Below are positions 1 through 11,723 of a stretch of DNA of 64,000 bases, one piece after another; position 1 is the first letter of the stretch; every line of letters begins with the position of its first letter. The stretch spans positions 38,969 to 102,968 of the forward strand of contig JAHLKI010000050.1 in NCBI GenBank assembly GCA_025602905.1, read 5' to 3'. This DNA comes from Phlyctochytrium arcticum (Eukaryota; Chytridiomycota; Chytridiomycetes; Chytridiales; Chytridiaceae). The notes beneath the pieces are model-generated. The model worked only from the letters and a program-made list of their open reading frames with translations. It ran no database searches and was not told the origin of the DNA. Both the position numbers and the translations under genes were made by a program.

Positions 1-1399
1 CGAAAATCCATCAGTGCCTTCCGCCTGGTCATCAACTTTAGTCCCGCCTCTGATCCTCAAATAAATACTGTTGGTACTGACCTGATACGAGTCCCACATG
101 CGTATTGTATTCCGAAGAGAGAGCTCGCGCATAAGCAAGCAGTTCATCCATCGGAAAGCAAATTGGATAAACTCTACTCCTTGCGCTTGGAAATGAGTAT
201 ATAATCGGGCTAAAGTTGAGAGTGAGACAACCAGACAAAAACATTCATAATGATACGTTAACCATACCGTCGATGCGATTTATCAGTTCCTTCAAACGCG
301 ATATTTGCCGCTGTATGCCGGGTTGGGCATGTGTATAGTTGTCCTAATTGCCATGAAAAAGAGACTATCAGCTGTTGGTGGCCGGGACGTAAGTCTTGAC
401 ATATCTTACTTGTATACCGTCCAGTAATTTCGTCAGACACCAAAAGCTATCAGCCTCCACTTCCGTCAGTGACGCATTTGATATATCGTCCACGTTTGTT
501 GTCTCCACTTCTCCCTCTAGACACGGAAAGTCAATAAAGTTGCCACTCCTTCCAAAAAACCAAACCTATCACTTACTGACGTACGACTGTAAATACACGT
601 GAAAGAACGGGGTCACCAAATCGTTGATTCCTTGCACATATCCACTGGCAGGATGTCTGATTGCCCAGCAATAAAGAATCCGTTCCAATGCCTGTTGATA
701 TAACTGTGAGCACGAGATGTCATGACAAGCAGAAGCGGCTACTACCTCTTGTATTCTTGAATTACGATATATTGGTATATTAGCGTGCGTCCGTTGCACA
801 TCGATATGGATTTGATGATATAAACTCTGATCCAATGCTGATTTGCCCTTACCAAAGGACTGAGATACATATTCGTCAAATTCTTTTCGTTTCCGGGTGA
901 GCGTCGCGTCACGTCGGTCCGAGCTCGATGGCAAATATCCCTAATGATCTCACTACATTAATGGACAAGTTTGGAATCGTTGTTTGAGAGGCAGCAAATA
1001 CCATCAGCAATTTCCACACGGTTGACCGAATCTCTTCAGGAACGCCCGACCAACTCAATTTCCTCAACTGCTCTATATCATCAGTAGCGTCAGTCTCGTG
1101 TCAGTACTCTTTGATGATGGCACGTCATACCCAGGTCAATAACAGGCATATCCAGCAAAGTCTTGAACTTTGTAAAGCGGATGGACATGCTATTTAATTT
1201 CGCGATATCCGCCATCATGGCCGCCTCGGCATTCTTTGCCTTTTCTTCCGCCTCATTCTTGATGGTTGACTTGCGCGGTAAAGTACTGGCTGACTCGGTA
1301 GATTTTCGTATTATGTTCATTTCGGCGTTACGAGCTTCCTCGCGGGCCTCTGCGGCTTTCACCTCACTTTCGGTAGTGGCTTCAATTGGAAGCGCGTAT
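1..1399 (-). CDS. TBC1D22-type Rab GTPase-activating protein, 3' end outside window
   Basis: Predicted RabGAP that stimulates GTP hydrolysis on a Rab protein in Golgi/endosomal traffic (family knowledge). Exons read on the minus strand: 1399-1131, 1072-1002, 940-577, 516-410, 343-268, 209-82 and 24-1 continuing out of the window; all joins use GT-AG sites and keep the frame. Diagnostic stretches are DLEQLRKLSWSGVPEEIRS, then WKLLMGYLPSSSDRR, WAIRHPASGYVQGINDLVTP, EADSFWCLTKLLDGIQ|DNYTHAQPGIQ and FIQFAFRWMNCLLMREL, in the order and wording typical of TBC1D22A/B. The first exon listed is rich in Ala/Glu/Lys and may form a coiled coil before the TBC domain. Exons upstream of 1399 are not resolved; 1500-1700 on the same strand has a plausible exon ending before a GTAGGACC donor. 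The arginine and glutamine finger regions fall in the seen exons. Confidence 0.93.
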
Positions 1400-1449
1400 C
1401 TGTGATTTTGGAAAATAATTGCATGAGCTTCGTAATCAAGACAATACAT

Positions 1450-2251
1450 TCCAATCCACCAATCCCAAAGGTAGGTCCTACCTTCCGCCTAGAATCCCTG
1501 CACCAAGTCCGATATTTAGATGTGAAACGCTACCAGGAGTCGGGACAGCTACAGGTAAAATCCTATCCTTTCACCAAATCAAAGACAGATCAGAACGGAT
1601 TCCTCCAATGTCGCATACGCGTATGGCCGCACCTCCCCGGCAAATATGCACAATGTGTCTTCCACTGAGATCGTCCCCCGGATTCTTGTATGCCACTATG
1701 AGCGAGCGGGACGGTTAGTACTTTAATCTCATGCGCGTGCGCCGCGAGCAGTATCGTCTCCACCTACCTTAGTTGTCTTGGGAGTTGTTTCAGCCGGTCG
1801 TCTGTTAACCAGCCGAAAGGAGGAGGAGGAGGTCAGTCTTTACAGTTTGGGAAAGCAGACGCATCACTGGCATTGGGCCCAAGATGCAGGACACCTACCG
1901 TGACTTGCCATTCAGCTCATTCAGCGGGATGTGACGCTCGCCCTATGCTTCTAGGCGCGGAGCGAGCGATCGGAAAGAGACGGAAATGTTGCGGTTGCGG
2001 CGGAATTCTTTGCGTTTGTCACCAGCGGATTTTGGCGACGCTTCTGTCGCGTCGTTGCCCTCTCGCCAGGCATAAATAAATTGATCACCGCGACGAACAT
2101 CAAACACACGATCTTATTGCATGGGAATATGGGTATCATGGGGAATGGGAACCAGATGATTTTTGCCTGCACATGGGGTATTTATCTTCTAATTTGCGCT
2201 CTATGTACATGTTTGATGTGGGGAAGCAGTAGTAGATGGGATGCGTGGAGA
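1450..2251. other. Unresolved upstream region of the TBC1D22 gene
   Basis: No convincing independent gene. Minus-strand 5' exons of the TBC1D22 gene may lie at roughly 1480-1700. A GGA-rich stretch sits near 1817-1835. Open frames here on both strands are short and lack domain signal. Confidence 0.4.
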
Positions 2252-4786
2252 TTATGTCGTGAAGGATTCATTAATGTAAGCCAAAAGATATGCGGTCCGG
2301 CCGCGAAGACGTTCTGAGCACTCCAGATTCGTTGTAACTTGGGTATCGTCGAATTTTGTCCAAACTTCCCGTTCTTCATTATAGACATCCGTAACGTAGT
2401 GGCCTGATCATCGTCATCGTATGTAAGCCATTAACCTAGAGAGCATGCTAGGGAGACTGCTTACCACTCAACAGTTGGGACCCAAGATGCGAAACAATGC
2501 TGGAGATGTCGTTAGAACAATCAAGCGATGGCATAAAATCATCCTACCTGCGCAAGCTGAATCTTGGAGATGTGACCGACCCAGCTTTGTCTATTCTGCT
2601 GTTAGTCCTTGAACACCTTTGCCTCGAGATGTCATTTACCTTCGCATGTGGATGATTTATTCCCGTCGAGCGAAGTTAGAAAGGGATTTTCGTCGATTTG
2701 CGGTGTTTGGTCATTGGTATCAAGTGGTTTAAAAACCTCTCTACGATGCGTAGTCTCATGAGCGATCATAGCAATGTATAGCATGCTACTTGAAGTACCT
2801 TGAATCACGCCCGTTCACCTGCCATGGCTCTGTGTAAGAGAGTAAGAATGTTTGTCAGATCGTAAATGTACAGAGAGAGCGCGGATTGCCATACCCATGT
2901 TGAGCCGAAGTGGAACGTCAACAAGATCTTCCCGCTTCCTGATCCTACTAGTAGCAGTGTCCAGTTGAAATCGTTTCAAATGTATTATCATGACACGGGG
3001 AAGGGTTTCGATTCGTGACAAGGTCTTTGCCTTTGTGCATCCACATTTCTCACACGTTCGATCGACAAGTTCCTCCTGCAAGTTTTCACGTCAGTCGTAA
3101 TGCGAGGGAAAGCGGACCAACTCGCAGTCATTACCTTGAAAAAGTTTGCCACAAGACTGTGCAGCCCATGCCGCTGTCTGGCTCTAGGACTGGGACTGAC
3201 GCCAGGATCAGTCATACCCGGTGGCCGCTCACCAAAGTCAAGGGGCAGCGTGGAGTATGTTTCCGTTGTTGAAGACTGACTTGGACATTGTTCGCACATA
3301 AAAGTTTTCTGTAAAGAAAAAGATCAGAATGGAAAGCGATAGAGAGCTGGCGGACGTGCCCACCTTCACCGACCACATAAATGTGGAGTCAACTGGTGTG
3401 GGTGCTTTTAACGACGAGCCCAATATGCATTCCCGATTAACCTCGCTTAACAACTCGCTTAGAAACTCTTGCGCATCCTGCCGTTACATTAGATCTAGTC
3501 ATGTAAGGGAAAGATCCCAAGTGGTCCAAACCTCTTGATGATCATCCGCGAATCTTGGCGCTACCGCTCCCAGTTGCTTTTTCAGTGCGTCGATACTAAC
3601 AAGTTTATGCTGGTCTCGAGTACGGAAAATTTTACACAATGCCGTTATAATTGGAGGTTTTCCATTTTCACTCATCGGGAAGAGTTTTTGCATTGAGTCT
3701 AGAACAATGTCTTTACGGTCAGATGGGCGTTACTCCTTCATTTTTTAAAGAATGGATCTCACCTTTGAATGGGCAGAAGTACAACATTTGTAAAACCGAG
3801 CCCATGTAGCACGTTTGCCCGGCATTCCTGATCCCATCCTGCCTTACCGGGGTCGGGCTGGTCATACCAAGGCGGCCATTGTCCAATCTGGGAAACTTTC
3901 GGGGACTTTCCGGGCTGGGCAAGGACGGCAGATTACGCTTGACGCTACCACCATAGAAGGTGTCGGGCCGCCAGGGAGAAGGGGATACGGGAGTGGGGAT
4001 GGTCTTTCTTGGTGTATCAGGTTGGACGGGTGGACGCGTTGTGGGGGAGATTGTGAGTGGCTTGCGGACCAGATCTTCGAGGGGTTTTGGGAGTTGCTTT
4101 GTGCTCTATGGGCGTTTTAGGACAAAATCTTTCTTTTGAGGCAAACATTGAATTCGAACCTGTATAAATCGATTGACCTTATCTTGAATAGTATCTATTG
4201 GTAGTTTATCGAGACGGGGTGAGGGTTTGGGACTGGTTGTGAATGTAGCGGCGACATCGTCATTGGAGACGGGCTTGGCTGCTTTTGTGATTATAAGTTT
4301 TGGGAGCTTGATGTAACATGATGCTCTAATGCTGGCATACCAGCTGCAGATTTGAGTTTTTTACAGAAATTGTAGAACTCGTCCTCGGCATTCTCCGCAC
4401 TGGTGAATCTGATACAGACACGCTTTGGATCCCGTAATATCAACGTAAATGTCCCCGAGCCAGTCAATGTTTTCGTGTTGGTGCATGGGTACTCGGTCTT
4501 GGTGCGATCATGCGCAATCGTCAAGAACTTTTCATCTCCATCTGAAAATTCAATCAATCGTTAATGAGTGCATACTAATGGTATGTGCATAGGGAATACC
4601 TATTATAAAGAAGGCGGTAGCGTTTTCGATTCGTTTCTTCTTCTTAGCCCCGCTAAACTCCAGAATAACAACGCCCGAATACTCCGGACCTATCCCCTTC
4701 GGCCCAGATCCCTCGTCCTTTTCTTTTTCCTCGCTGTCCATTGCCTGGTCCAGTGCGGGGTGGTGGGAATATTGCGGAAATCCCAC
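2252..4786 (-). CDS. USP37-like ubiquitin-specific protease
   Basis: Cysteine deubiquitinase of the USP family, multi-exon on the minus strand. The N-terminal exons (4786-4600 joined to 4541 onward) encode a PH-like domain rich in Lys and beta-strand pattern, as in USP26/29/37. A Pro/Ser-rich linker follows (about 4110-3860). The Cys box GIRNAGQTCYMGSVLQML lies at about 3840-3770. The next exons carry an LKKQLG...F..DHQE segment, the LLSEVNRE helix, a zinc ribbon (CEQC near 3295 and CEKCGC near 3050), the box LPRVMIIHLKRFQLD near 2980, SIVSHLGSQLLSG near 2490 and, after an intron ending GATCAG, GHYVTDVYN with the catalytic His near 2400. It ends ...FTT-stop at 2252. The usual Asn of the GNTC box is Gln here. 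Some internal exon borders are only approximate. It shares a short promoter region with gamma-tubulin. Confidence 0.85.
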
Positions 4787-4901
4787 CGTCGGAGTTTTGA
4801 GGAATAGTCATGACATTCGGTTGTCCGAAAGAGCGGACGCGTTTTGAACCTTTTGGCGTTTTTGCGATTCTCTGCCAAGATCTACGCGAGAAGACGGAAC
4901 A
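4787..4901. promoter_or_regulatory. Short divergent promoter between USP37-like gene and gamma-tubulin
   Basis: Only 115 bp separate the two start codons (4786 on minus, 4902 on plus), so both 5' control regions must overlap here or lie in the neighbouring genes. I see no clear TATA box. Confidence 0.6.
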
Positions 4902-6714
4902 ATGCCGCGAGAAATCATTACCCTCCAGGCTGGCCAATGTGGAAATCAAAGTATGTTTGTCTTTTGGCTTTGTCAATGCGATTGCCGGACTGAGAAAACT
5001 TTTGTTTATTGACAGTTGGGCAAGAGTTTTGGAGTCAGTTGTGTGCGGAGCACGGCATTAGTCCCGATGGAACGTTGGAGGAGTTTGCTACAGAGGGAGG
5101 CGACCGAAAAGATGTCTTTTTCTACCAGGTAACCAAACGCAACATCCTTGGGACATGTATGACGCGGTTGTCTGATTGGATTGACCAAAGGCGGACGATG
5201 AACATTACATCCCACGAGCACTCTTGCTGGATTTGGAGCCTCGTGTAAGTTCAAGTGAACACTATAAAGATTCGCAAACTGATTTTCGCAAAGGTCATAA
5301 ACAACATTCTGGCGTCTCGGTACGCCAACTTGTATAACCCGGAGAACATCTTTCAATCTGTGGACGGAGGAGGCGCGGGAAACAACTGGGCAGCTGGTTA
5401 TGGACGGGGAACCAAAGTTGCTGATGACATTTTGGAGATGATTGACCGGGAGGCGGACAACAGTGACAGTTTGGAGGTTTGCCTTGCTATTCATTGCCTT
5501 TCCGTGACAAGCATTAAACCGTGTATGCTGCGTTAGGGATTCAGTTTACTTCACTCAATTGCCGGCGGAACGGGTTCTGGACTTGGCTCTTATCTGCTAG
5601 AGATGCTGAACGACCGATACCCAAAAAAGCTTATTCAAACGTATTCAGTGTTCCCCAACAGTCAAGAAACGAGTGATGTCGTTGTACAGCCTTACAATTC
5701 CATGTTGAGTTTGAAACGACTGACCCTAAATGCGGACTCGGTCGTTGTTCTGGATAATGCCGCCCTCAACCGCATCGCTGCAGATACACTTCACATTCAA
5801 AATCCCACTTTTGCTCAGACCAATCAATTGGTAATATATATGTGGTTACAGCTCACCCACTGGTGTACTGAAACTCAATGATTCTCTGACAGGTCTCCAC
5901 CGTCATGAGCGCCAGCACCACCACTCTTCGATATCCTGGATACATGAATAATGACCTGGTCGGCATTGTCGCGTCCCTCATTCCAACCCCCCGATGCCAC
6001 TTCTTGATGACCAGTTATACGCCATTTACGGGTGAGCAAGTCGATAAGGTACGTCAATGAAAAGAGTTTAAGCCGGTGACCAAGACCTCATTTCCTATAA
6101 AGGCAAAAAGCGTCCGTAAGACTACGGTCCTTGATGTGATGCGCCGGCTGCTGCAGCCCAAAAACAAGATGGTCTGGACGAACCCTTCCAAGAAATCCTG
6201 CTACATCTCCATCCTCAACATCATCCAAGGCGAAGCAGATCCCACGGAAGTACACAAATCCCTGATGCGTATTCGAGAGCGACGCTTGGCGCAGTTTATT
6301 CCTTGGGGACCCGCGAGTATACAAGTAGCTTTGTCAAGGAAGAGCCCTTACGTTCAGACGCCACATCGGGTGTCGGGATTAATGTTGGCCAACCATACTA
6401 GTATTGGATCGGTAAGGGCTCCGTCTTACAAACTTTACTATACCAGACACTTACTCATATCTTTTAGTTATTCAAACGGGTGTGCGATCAATATGATCGA
6501 CTGAGGAAACGAAATGCATTTTTGGAACAATACCGGCGCGAGAGCACCTTTGCCGACAGTCTAGAGGAGTTTGATGATTCACGAGAGGTTGTTCAAGATT
6601 TAATCGCAGAGTATGAGGCCTGCGAAAGTCCAGATTACGTGAACTGGGTAAGTTTGTATCACCAGCCCAATTTGTATCGTTGTGTTCACACGTATTTAGG
6701 GAGGACCTCAATGA
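4902..6714 (+). CDS. tubG: Gamma-tubulin
   Basis: GTP-binding tubulin that nucleates microtubules at spindle poles and basal bodies within the gamma-tubulin complex. Nine exons: 4902-4950, 5016-5128, 5191-5244, 5294-5476, 5537-5830, 5893-6048, 6103-6411, 6468-6647 and 6700-6714, giving exactly 450 residues, the normal family length. The start [16 protein letters not shown] is canonical. The tubulin signature GGTGSG is in exon 5 after FSLLHSIA, and the stretches [52 protein letters not shown] and [19 protein letters not shown] are diagnostic for gamma rather than alpha or beta tubulin. The last exon is only 15 nt and codes GGPQ-stop. All introns are GT-AG and 46-66 nt long. No break is seen; the gene looks functional. 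Confidence 0.98.
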
Positions 6715-6826
6715 TTGTCGGTCTCATACTGTTGCGGAGAAAGGTTATGTTGTATATTTACTGTACAGGTGTGCCAATATCACACGAAAATAAATAATTA
6801 ATGTGTATCAGAAGTGAAAGTGCGGT

Positions 6827-8280
6827 TTACGAGGATTCTTGTGGTGGAGGCTGGGTCAGAAACGAGACATTATCGAGAGCTGCCTGGGCACTCTCGCGGT
6901 GGATGACAAAATGTCCTTGTAGCTGGGCTGGGCTAACCGAGCGCCCGCTGGCTTTGATGGCTTGCACAAATTTATCCGCCATCTCCTCTTGACCTTCGAA
7001 GAAGCGCAAGAATAGTTGACGGGTTTGGCTTTCGGTAGCATTATCCAAAAGGACTTTCAGATCGACACGGCCAGGTCGGATTAATGCTGGGTCTAATCGG
7101 CCAATATGGTTTGTGGTCATGAAGATGATGCGTTCTTCCGAGGATGTGACACCGTCGAGTGCGTTTAACAGCCCGCTGAACGTCACACTCGATTGGAATC
7201 CCTGTTTGTCGGTTTGTGATCGGTTGATGAATGCAGCATCAACATCTTCCAGAAGGATGATGCTTCGAGGAGGTGCATGATTTAGGAGATGACTGAGCCG
7301 ATCGTCAGTCATTCCGCGCTCGCTCAAGTTCATCACGCAAATGTTGTACTCGAGCTCGCCCGCGAGCGATTGGATATAGCTTGTCTTGCCACTACCGGGT
7401 GGTCCATAAAGGAGGTATCCTCTTCTGTAAGGGATGCCTGTCCACCAACAATCTGAGCATGTGCCCTTCAAATAAACAAAACGTTCCTTGTCTTACCTCG
7501 ATCATAGTACCATTTACCACCGGTCATGAAGGACTTGACATCGTGAGAAATTGTCTGGGATATGTCACCATCCAGAATGACTGAGGTGATGGGTCGACGC
7601 TTCCGTGGGGCTCCGAACGGCCTCCACTCTGGTCCGTAACTGGTATAAACAACAGTTTTCCCCTCTTCCTTTTCCAATGCCTTCTTTTTGGCCTCTTCCA
7701 GCATCTTTGCGAGCAGGGAGCGATCTCGACTCAGCGTTGTGAGAGTAATGGTCTCCCATGGGGTTCCACTCTTCAAATCAATCATATTGCGTTCCCGCTG
7801 CCTCTCCACCTGAATATAAACAAATTCAGCCCCTGTTACAACTTTCTCGCGCATGAGAGTCGCGCCTCACCTGGAACCATGCTCCCTCATACTTGAGGAA
7901 ATGCTTGCCTGGCCCAGGGACCAAGGAAAAGTTACTAGTCACACTGCCATTCTCTCTCCGCACAAAGGTAGTTTCAACGGCAAGTTGGTGGGCATTCCGG
8001 CGAGCTCCATTGACGCTCATCCACTGCAGGAACCATTGATAGCTCTGATCTTTGCTCGGGATCTCCAAAGTAACTAGAAGGCGTCTCCGGGCAAGCGTTA
8101 CCCCATGTATAGCGCCCTGGCGAAAGACTGCGAGGGAAGCCGTCACTCCAATGAGGCCGAACCTAACAAGAGATGGAGTTAGCTTATGGCGGCCAGGAAG
8201 ATGCAGTGACTAGCAACTTGCCCAGCGGAGAAATAAGGATTGGTAGAGAAGGCATCTAGTAATGAGCTGCTGCTTGCCAT
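6827..8280 (-). CDS. bcs1: BCS1-type mitochondrial AAA ATPase
   Basis: Inner-membrane AAA chaperone that moves the folded Rieske iron-sulphur protein into respiratory complex III. Exons 8280-8222, 8162-7871, 7809-7497 and 7437-6827 give 424 residues, the usual BCS1 length. N-terminal residues contain NPYFSAGFGLIGV, the single membrane segment and internal targeting region, followed by the BCS1_N domain with [15 protein letters not shown] and [13 protein letters not shown]. The AAA module has Walker A GPPGSGKT, Walker B IILLEDVD, and [19 protein letters not shown] carrying sensor 1 and the arginine finger region. The first intron begins GCAAGT, a GC-AG intron; only this choice keeps the frame and gives the conserved AGFGL junction. 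It diverges from the mL50 gene over 177 bp. Confidence 0.95.
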
Positions 8281-8457
8281 GACTTTTGACTTTGCCAAAT
8301 GACCAACCTTTGAAACCCCGACACAATAATAGAGATCCAGGCCGTTGCTATGGCAGCTGCGGGAAATACCAGCCACCAGCCGACGATTTCAAGAGCTTCG
8401 ACAGAAATTGTCGAGTTTTGCCAAATCCGCATCCTTCGACTTTCAAGGCCCAGAAAT
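8281..8457. promoter_or_regulatory. Bidirectional promoter between BCS1 and mL50 genes
   Basis: The 177 bp between the two divergent start codons separate two nuclear genes for mitochondrial proteins, which suggests joint expression. No specific binding motif is claimed. Confidence 0.5.
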
Positions 8458-9289
8458 ATGCGATTTATACGAACCTCGATACATCTTTCGGCCCGTGCTG
8501 CCCGCCGTGCCAAGCCGCAGGCTGGCCGAGCTTCTGTCCCTGCGTTTGCGGCATCCGCGGCTCCTTCGCAGCGGCTGCTCGCTAGTCTCAGCCGCCAAGC
8601 TGCTGCCGGTCTACACACGACAGCATCCGCCAGTGCTGGACTCCTCGATCCGCTCAAGACTGAAACGGATTTGGCCGAGGGGACTCTTGGCCTCGGCGTG
8701 GTCACTGCGGAAGATACGGAAGAATCCGAAGAATCAAATAGATTACACCTCTCCCGTATAAAGCCGCCTATACCAGCCGAACAGATCGACCCAACTGTTC
8801 AGAGTATCGTGGAAGATGTAGTTGATTGCAGCTCAGGGGACAACATTTGGAGTACCGTGTCGTTAGCATCTCCATCACTCAAGTTCAAGGTACTATATAC
8901 GTGGAAGTCTTTCTAAGCGGCAGTGGATATTGATATGCTTTTAGATTGTGTCTCGCAGCATGACTGCCTGTGGCCGGCCCCTGTCCAACGTCGAGCTTAC
9001 CAACATTCTGACTGTTAAAGACCTACTCACCATCCTCCACAAAAACAAACCCGTGTCAGGCAATCCATACAGCAATGTGGACACGGTGCAAGAGATGTTT
9101 GAAACCCGCTCACAAGACTTCCCCGCCAATGTCTACTTTCTCCCACCTGTCACCCGAGGAAACAAGGTCCGTCTCTCCAAGGAACGGATTCAGGAAAAGA
9201 TCGATGCCCGCGGAAGGGGCAAAGTTCACCAGAAGAATGAGCTCAAGGAATTCAAAGCTAGATTGAAGGTTTACCGAAGCGGAGCTTAA
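8458..9289 (+). CDS. Mitochondrial large ribosomal subunit protein mL50 (probable)
   Basis: Two exons, 8458-8889 and 8945-9289, encode 258 residues. I chose the start MRFIRTSIHLSARAARR because it opens an Arg/Ala/Ser-rich, acid-free segment running to about residue 60 with RQAAAGLHTTASAS, a typical mitochondrial presequence; an in-frame ATG at 8350 would put 36 unrelated residues in front. The C-terminal half contains GRPLSNVELTNILTVKDLLTIL, an acyl-carrier-protein-like helix pattern typical of mL50, a member of the 54S/39S large subunit. The tail is strongly basic (KERIQEKIDARGRGK), as in ribosomal proteins. Family assignment rests on pattern memory, so another mitoribosomal or inner-membrane protein is possible, but mitochondrial location is well supported. 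Confidence 0.72.
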
Positions 9290-9438
9290 ATGTCCTTCCC
9301 CATCATATCATCTCTCCTACCGACCTGTTTCCAACAACCTGCACTTTGTCATATTTTTTTTGTATTTATGTTTTGCTTTTTTAATTCAATGCTCACCCAC
9401 TTTTACATTTCACGTATCCGGCAGTATGTCAGAATATC

Positions 9439-9499
9439 CTACATTCACAACCATGTCAATAGCTTTGATTCCCTACATTCACAACCATGTCAATAGCTT
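9439..9499. repeat. Two 27-bp direct repeats downstream of mL50
   Basis: The sequence beginning CTACATTCACAACCATGTCA is present at 9439-9465 and 9473-9499 with a 34-bp period. It lies in 9290-9835, where I see no gene. Confidence 0.9.
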
Positions 9500-9835
9500 G
9501 GCAGATCTCAATCATGGGACGATCGATGGTATATTTGGCCGGGACTGGCACAAGCAGGAAAGCACATATCACTGCGAAGTCGCACGGCTGAAGATTGTAA
9601 ACGGCTACTCTGTTCCTCTGATCCCAAGAAGGATGTCCCGTTTTTGGCTACATTCGCCTTGTCCGAGATCGAGGAAACGCTGCTAATCGCTGATTGCTGC
9701 TAAAGTTTCTCAAGAGACTAGAAACATGAGCTTGCTCCAGATGTACGCCGCACTTGTTGAAGTAACTCAACAAGTGGATGGGCCAGGCATTGTACTAAAT
9801 CAATGCAAAGGGTATACAAGTCTTACTCAAAAGAC

Positions 9836-11414
9836 CTATTTCGATTCGGGGGTTGCAGTCGTGCCAGGGATTGGGGGGAGGTACACGCTGATCAGGCCGC
9901 AAATGACTAAGAACCCGGTCGAAACCCAAAGACACAGCCAAATCCCGTAATACTGATAAAGCCATCCAGAGAGGACAGTGCCCACAAGCCTGCCAATGGC
10001 ATTGGCGCAGTCTAAAGCAGCAAGAGTGTCGTTAATGGAGTGATACATAGGAGGCGCCGTAGAGGTAAGCTGCTTACAATAAAATCCCACATTGATCGCA
10101 ACCTTGTCCTTCCCAGCGTAGGCGACGATAAGGTATGAGTGAATTGAAGAGTTGACGGCGAAAAAGATGGCGAAAACCACTAGTCCGATAATGAGAGCAA
10201 TGAGCATGCCGACAGATCCTGACCCATCCGTCACGTCGCGGACAGTGGTTTGGTAGGCGGCTAGTCCGATCGTGACCAGGACGAGAACAAACGTCCATGG
10301 AACGAGTATGCGACCTCTACAACGTAAGAGTAATTAGCCATGAAGGAAAGATTGACGCATTTGAAACTATTTGCAAGACAAACCTTTTGATTGGATAGCA
10401 CTTCAACGGTCGCAGAATATATTGAGGTGTCACGGTCTGCACGGCGCCATATATGATAATCCAGACGGCCATGAATGATCCCGAAGCAGTGAACGACCAA
10501 CCAAACATGGCGCGCAGATAGATGGGGAGAACCACCTCAAACCACAGATCGCGGGACCCAAACAAGAAAATTCTAGCTAGAGACAGCATGTTGACTGCAA
10601 ATCCCTTGTCGAAAATCTCTCGTATTGTCAATGGTCGGGTTGATTTGGAAGCCCCAAGATTTCGATCAATGCGGAGACATTGTGGGATGACCAGCAGACA
10701 TAGTATGGCCAGCACCAGCAACGATGGCCACAGACCGGTAAAGTTGAGCAATGTGGCACCCATGAAGAAACCAAGTCCCTTGACAGAATTCTTGGCTCCA
10801 GTCACCCACGCAACGATCCGAAAGAGGGGTGAATTGACCGCATCGTCGTCTTTGGCCACCAGCTTTGTGACAGACTTGCCCGCCAACTTGACCAAATCTT
10901 TTGCGACGCCGGCAAAAGCTTGGGCAAAGACAACATATCCAATGACGGCAGATTTTGCCCAACTCTCTGAAGTCAGCAGGACAAAGAGCAAAGAGATTCC
11001 GATCAATTGAAACATCAGACCAGCAAGAATACATGGTCGCAAACCCCAGCGAGAGCCCATGATTCCTCCAAATAGATTGGTTACGACGCCCAATGCCTCG
11101 TAAGATGTAAACATTAACGCAATTTCTAATGGCTAAAATACAGGCAGACGTTAGAGCTATCCAAGATGGTATTCTTAGAAGCCATTCCTCACCTTATAAT
11201 GTCTCTGGTAAAGTTCAAATAGCACAATCATGCGCAGGGCCGCATCGGTGAAAGTATAGACGATGTAAGCGCTGGCAATGATATAAAAGTTGGTCATGGA
11301 TGCCCTAGGGGGTTCGTATGATTCAACTCTAAAGGTCTCGGATGGGGGTAACGGATCGGTGCTTTGGTGAGGAGTCTCTTGGATGCCATTTGATTCAGAG
11401 ATTGTGCCTGACAT
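9836..11414 (-). CDS. ArsJ-like MFS permease (putative organoarsenical efflux)
   Basis: Major facilitator protein with about 11-12 hydrophobic segments. Exons 11414-11193, 11132-10384, 10316-10078 and 10011-9836 give 461 residues. Features shared with the bacterial ArsJ family are the first membrane segment with FTDAALRMIVLF, PLEIALMFTSYEALGVVTNL, the segment AKDLVKLAGKSVTKLV, VTGAKNSVKGLGFFMGA, ARIFLFGSRDLWFEVVLPIY, VNSSIHSYLIVAYAGKDKVA and, across the last intron, VGFYYCANAIGRLVGT. ArsJ exports the unstable 1-arseno-3-phosphoglycerate made by a partner GAPDH in bacteria; no GAPDH gene is visible here. The N-terminal 40 residues are polar and probably cytosolic. Substrate is an inference from family likeness only. 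Confidence 0.78.
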
Positions 11415-11635
11415 CCTTGCGAGGTATCAAAGTAAGCAAGATGTTGTCCGGACTGTGGCATAAAATGGTCAAGGAGCTTCATGGTTGGGGTATTTTGGGA
11501 CGAGGGAGAAAAGACGGCGGCCGTGGTAGAGCCTGTCAGCAGCAACGCACGCTGATTGGCGGCGGGCTCACGCAAATTTGGCGCTGGCCAATCAGCGCGC
11601 ATTGCTGATGACGATCCACCCGGGGACGGCCGGCG

Positions 11636-11642
11636 AAAAAAA
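11636..11642 (-). terminator. Pol III terminator T-run
   Basis: A run of seven T on the minus strand starts 8 nt after the 3' end of tRNA-Val, the usual RNA polymerase III stop signal. Confidence 0.75.
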
Positions 11643-11650
11643 GAAAGACT

Positions 11651-11723
11651 GCTCTCGTCCAGGTTCGAACTGGAGACCTTCTGCGTGTTAAGCAGATGTG
11701 ATAACCAACTACACCACGAGAGC
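11651..11723 (-). tRNA. tRNA-Val (anticodon AAC)
   Basis: The minus strand folds into a full cloverleaf of 73 nt. The acceptor stem is GCTCTCG/CGAGAGC, the D arm contains the A-box TGGTGTAGTTGG, the anticodon stem TCTGC/GCAGA holds loop TTAACAC with anticodon AAC, and the T arm TCCAG/CTGGA holds the B-box TTCGAAC. No intron is present. CCA is not encoded. Confidence 0.97.

Noticed and set aside
8345..8761. 138-codon Arg-rich frame overlapping the mL50 gene
   Set aside because: It is a shadow in another frame of the Ala/Arg-rich presequence.
10522..11010. 162-codon plus-strand frame over the ArsJ-like gene
   Set aside because: It is antisense to a spliced membrane protein with clear family motifs.
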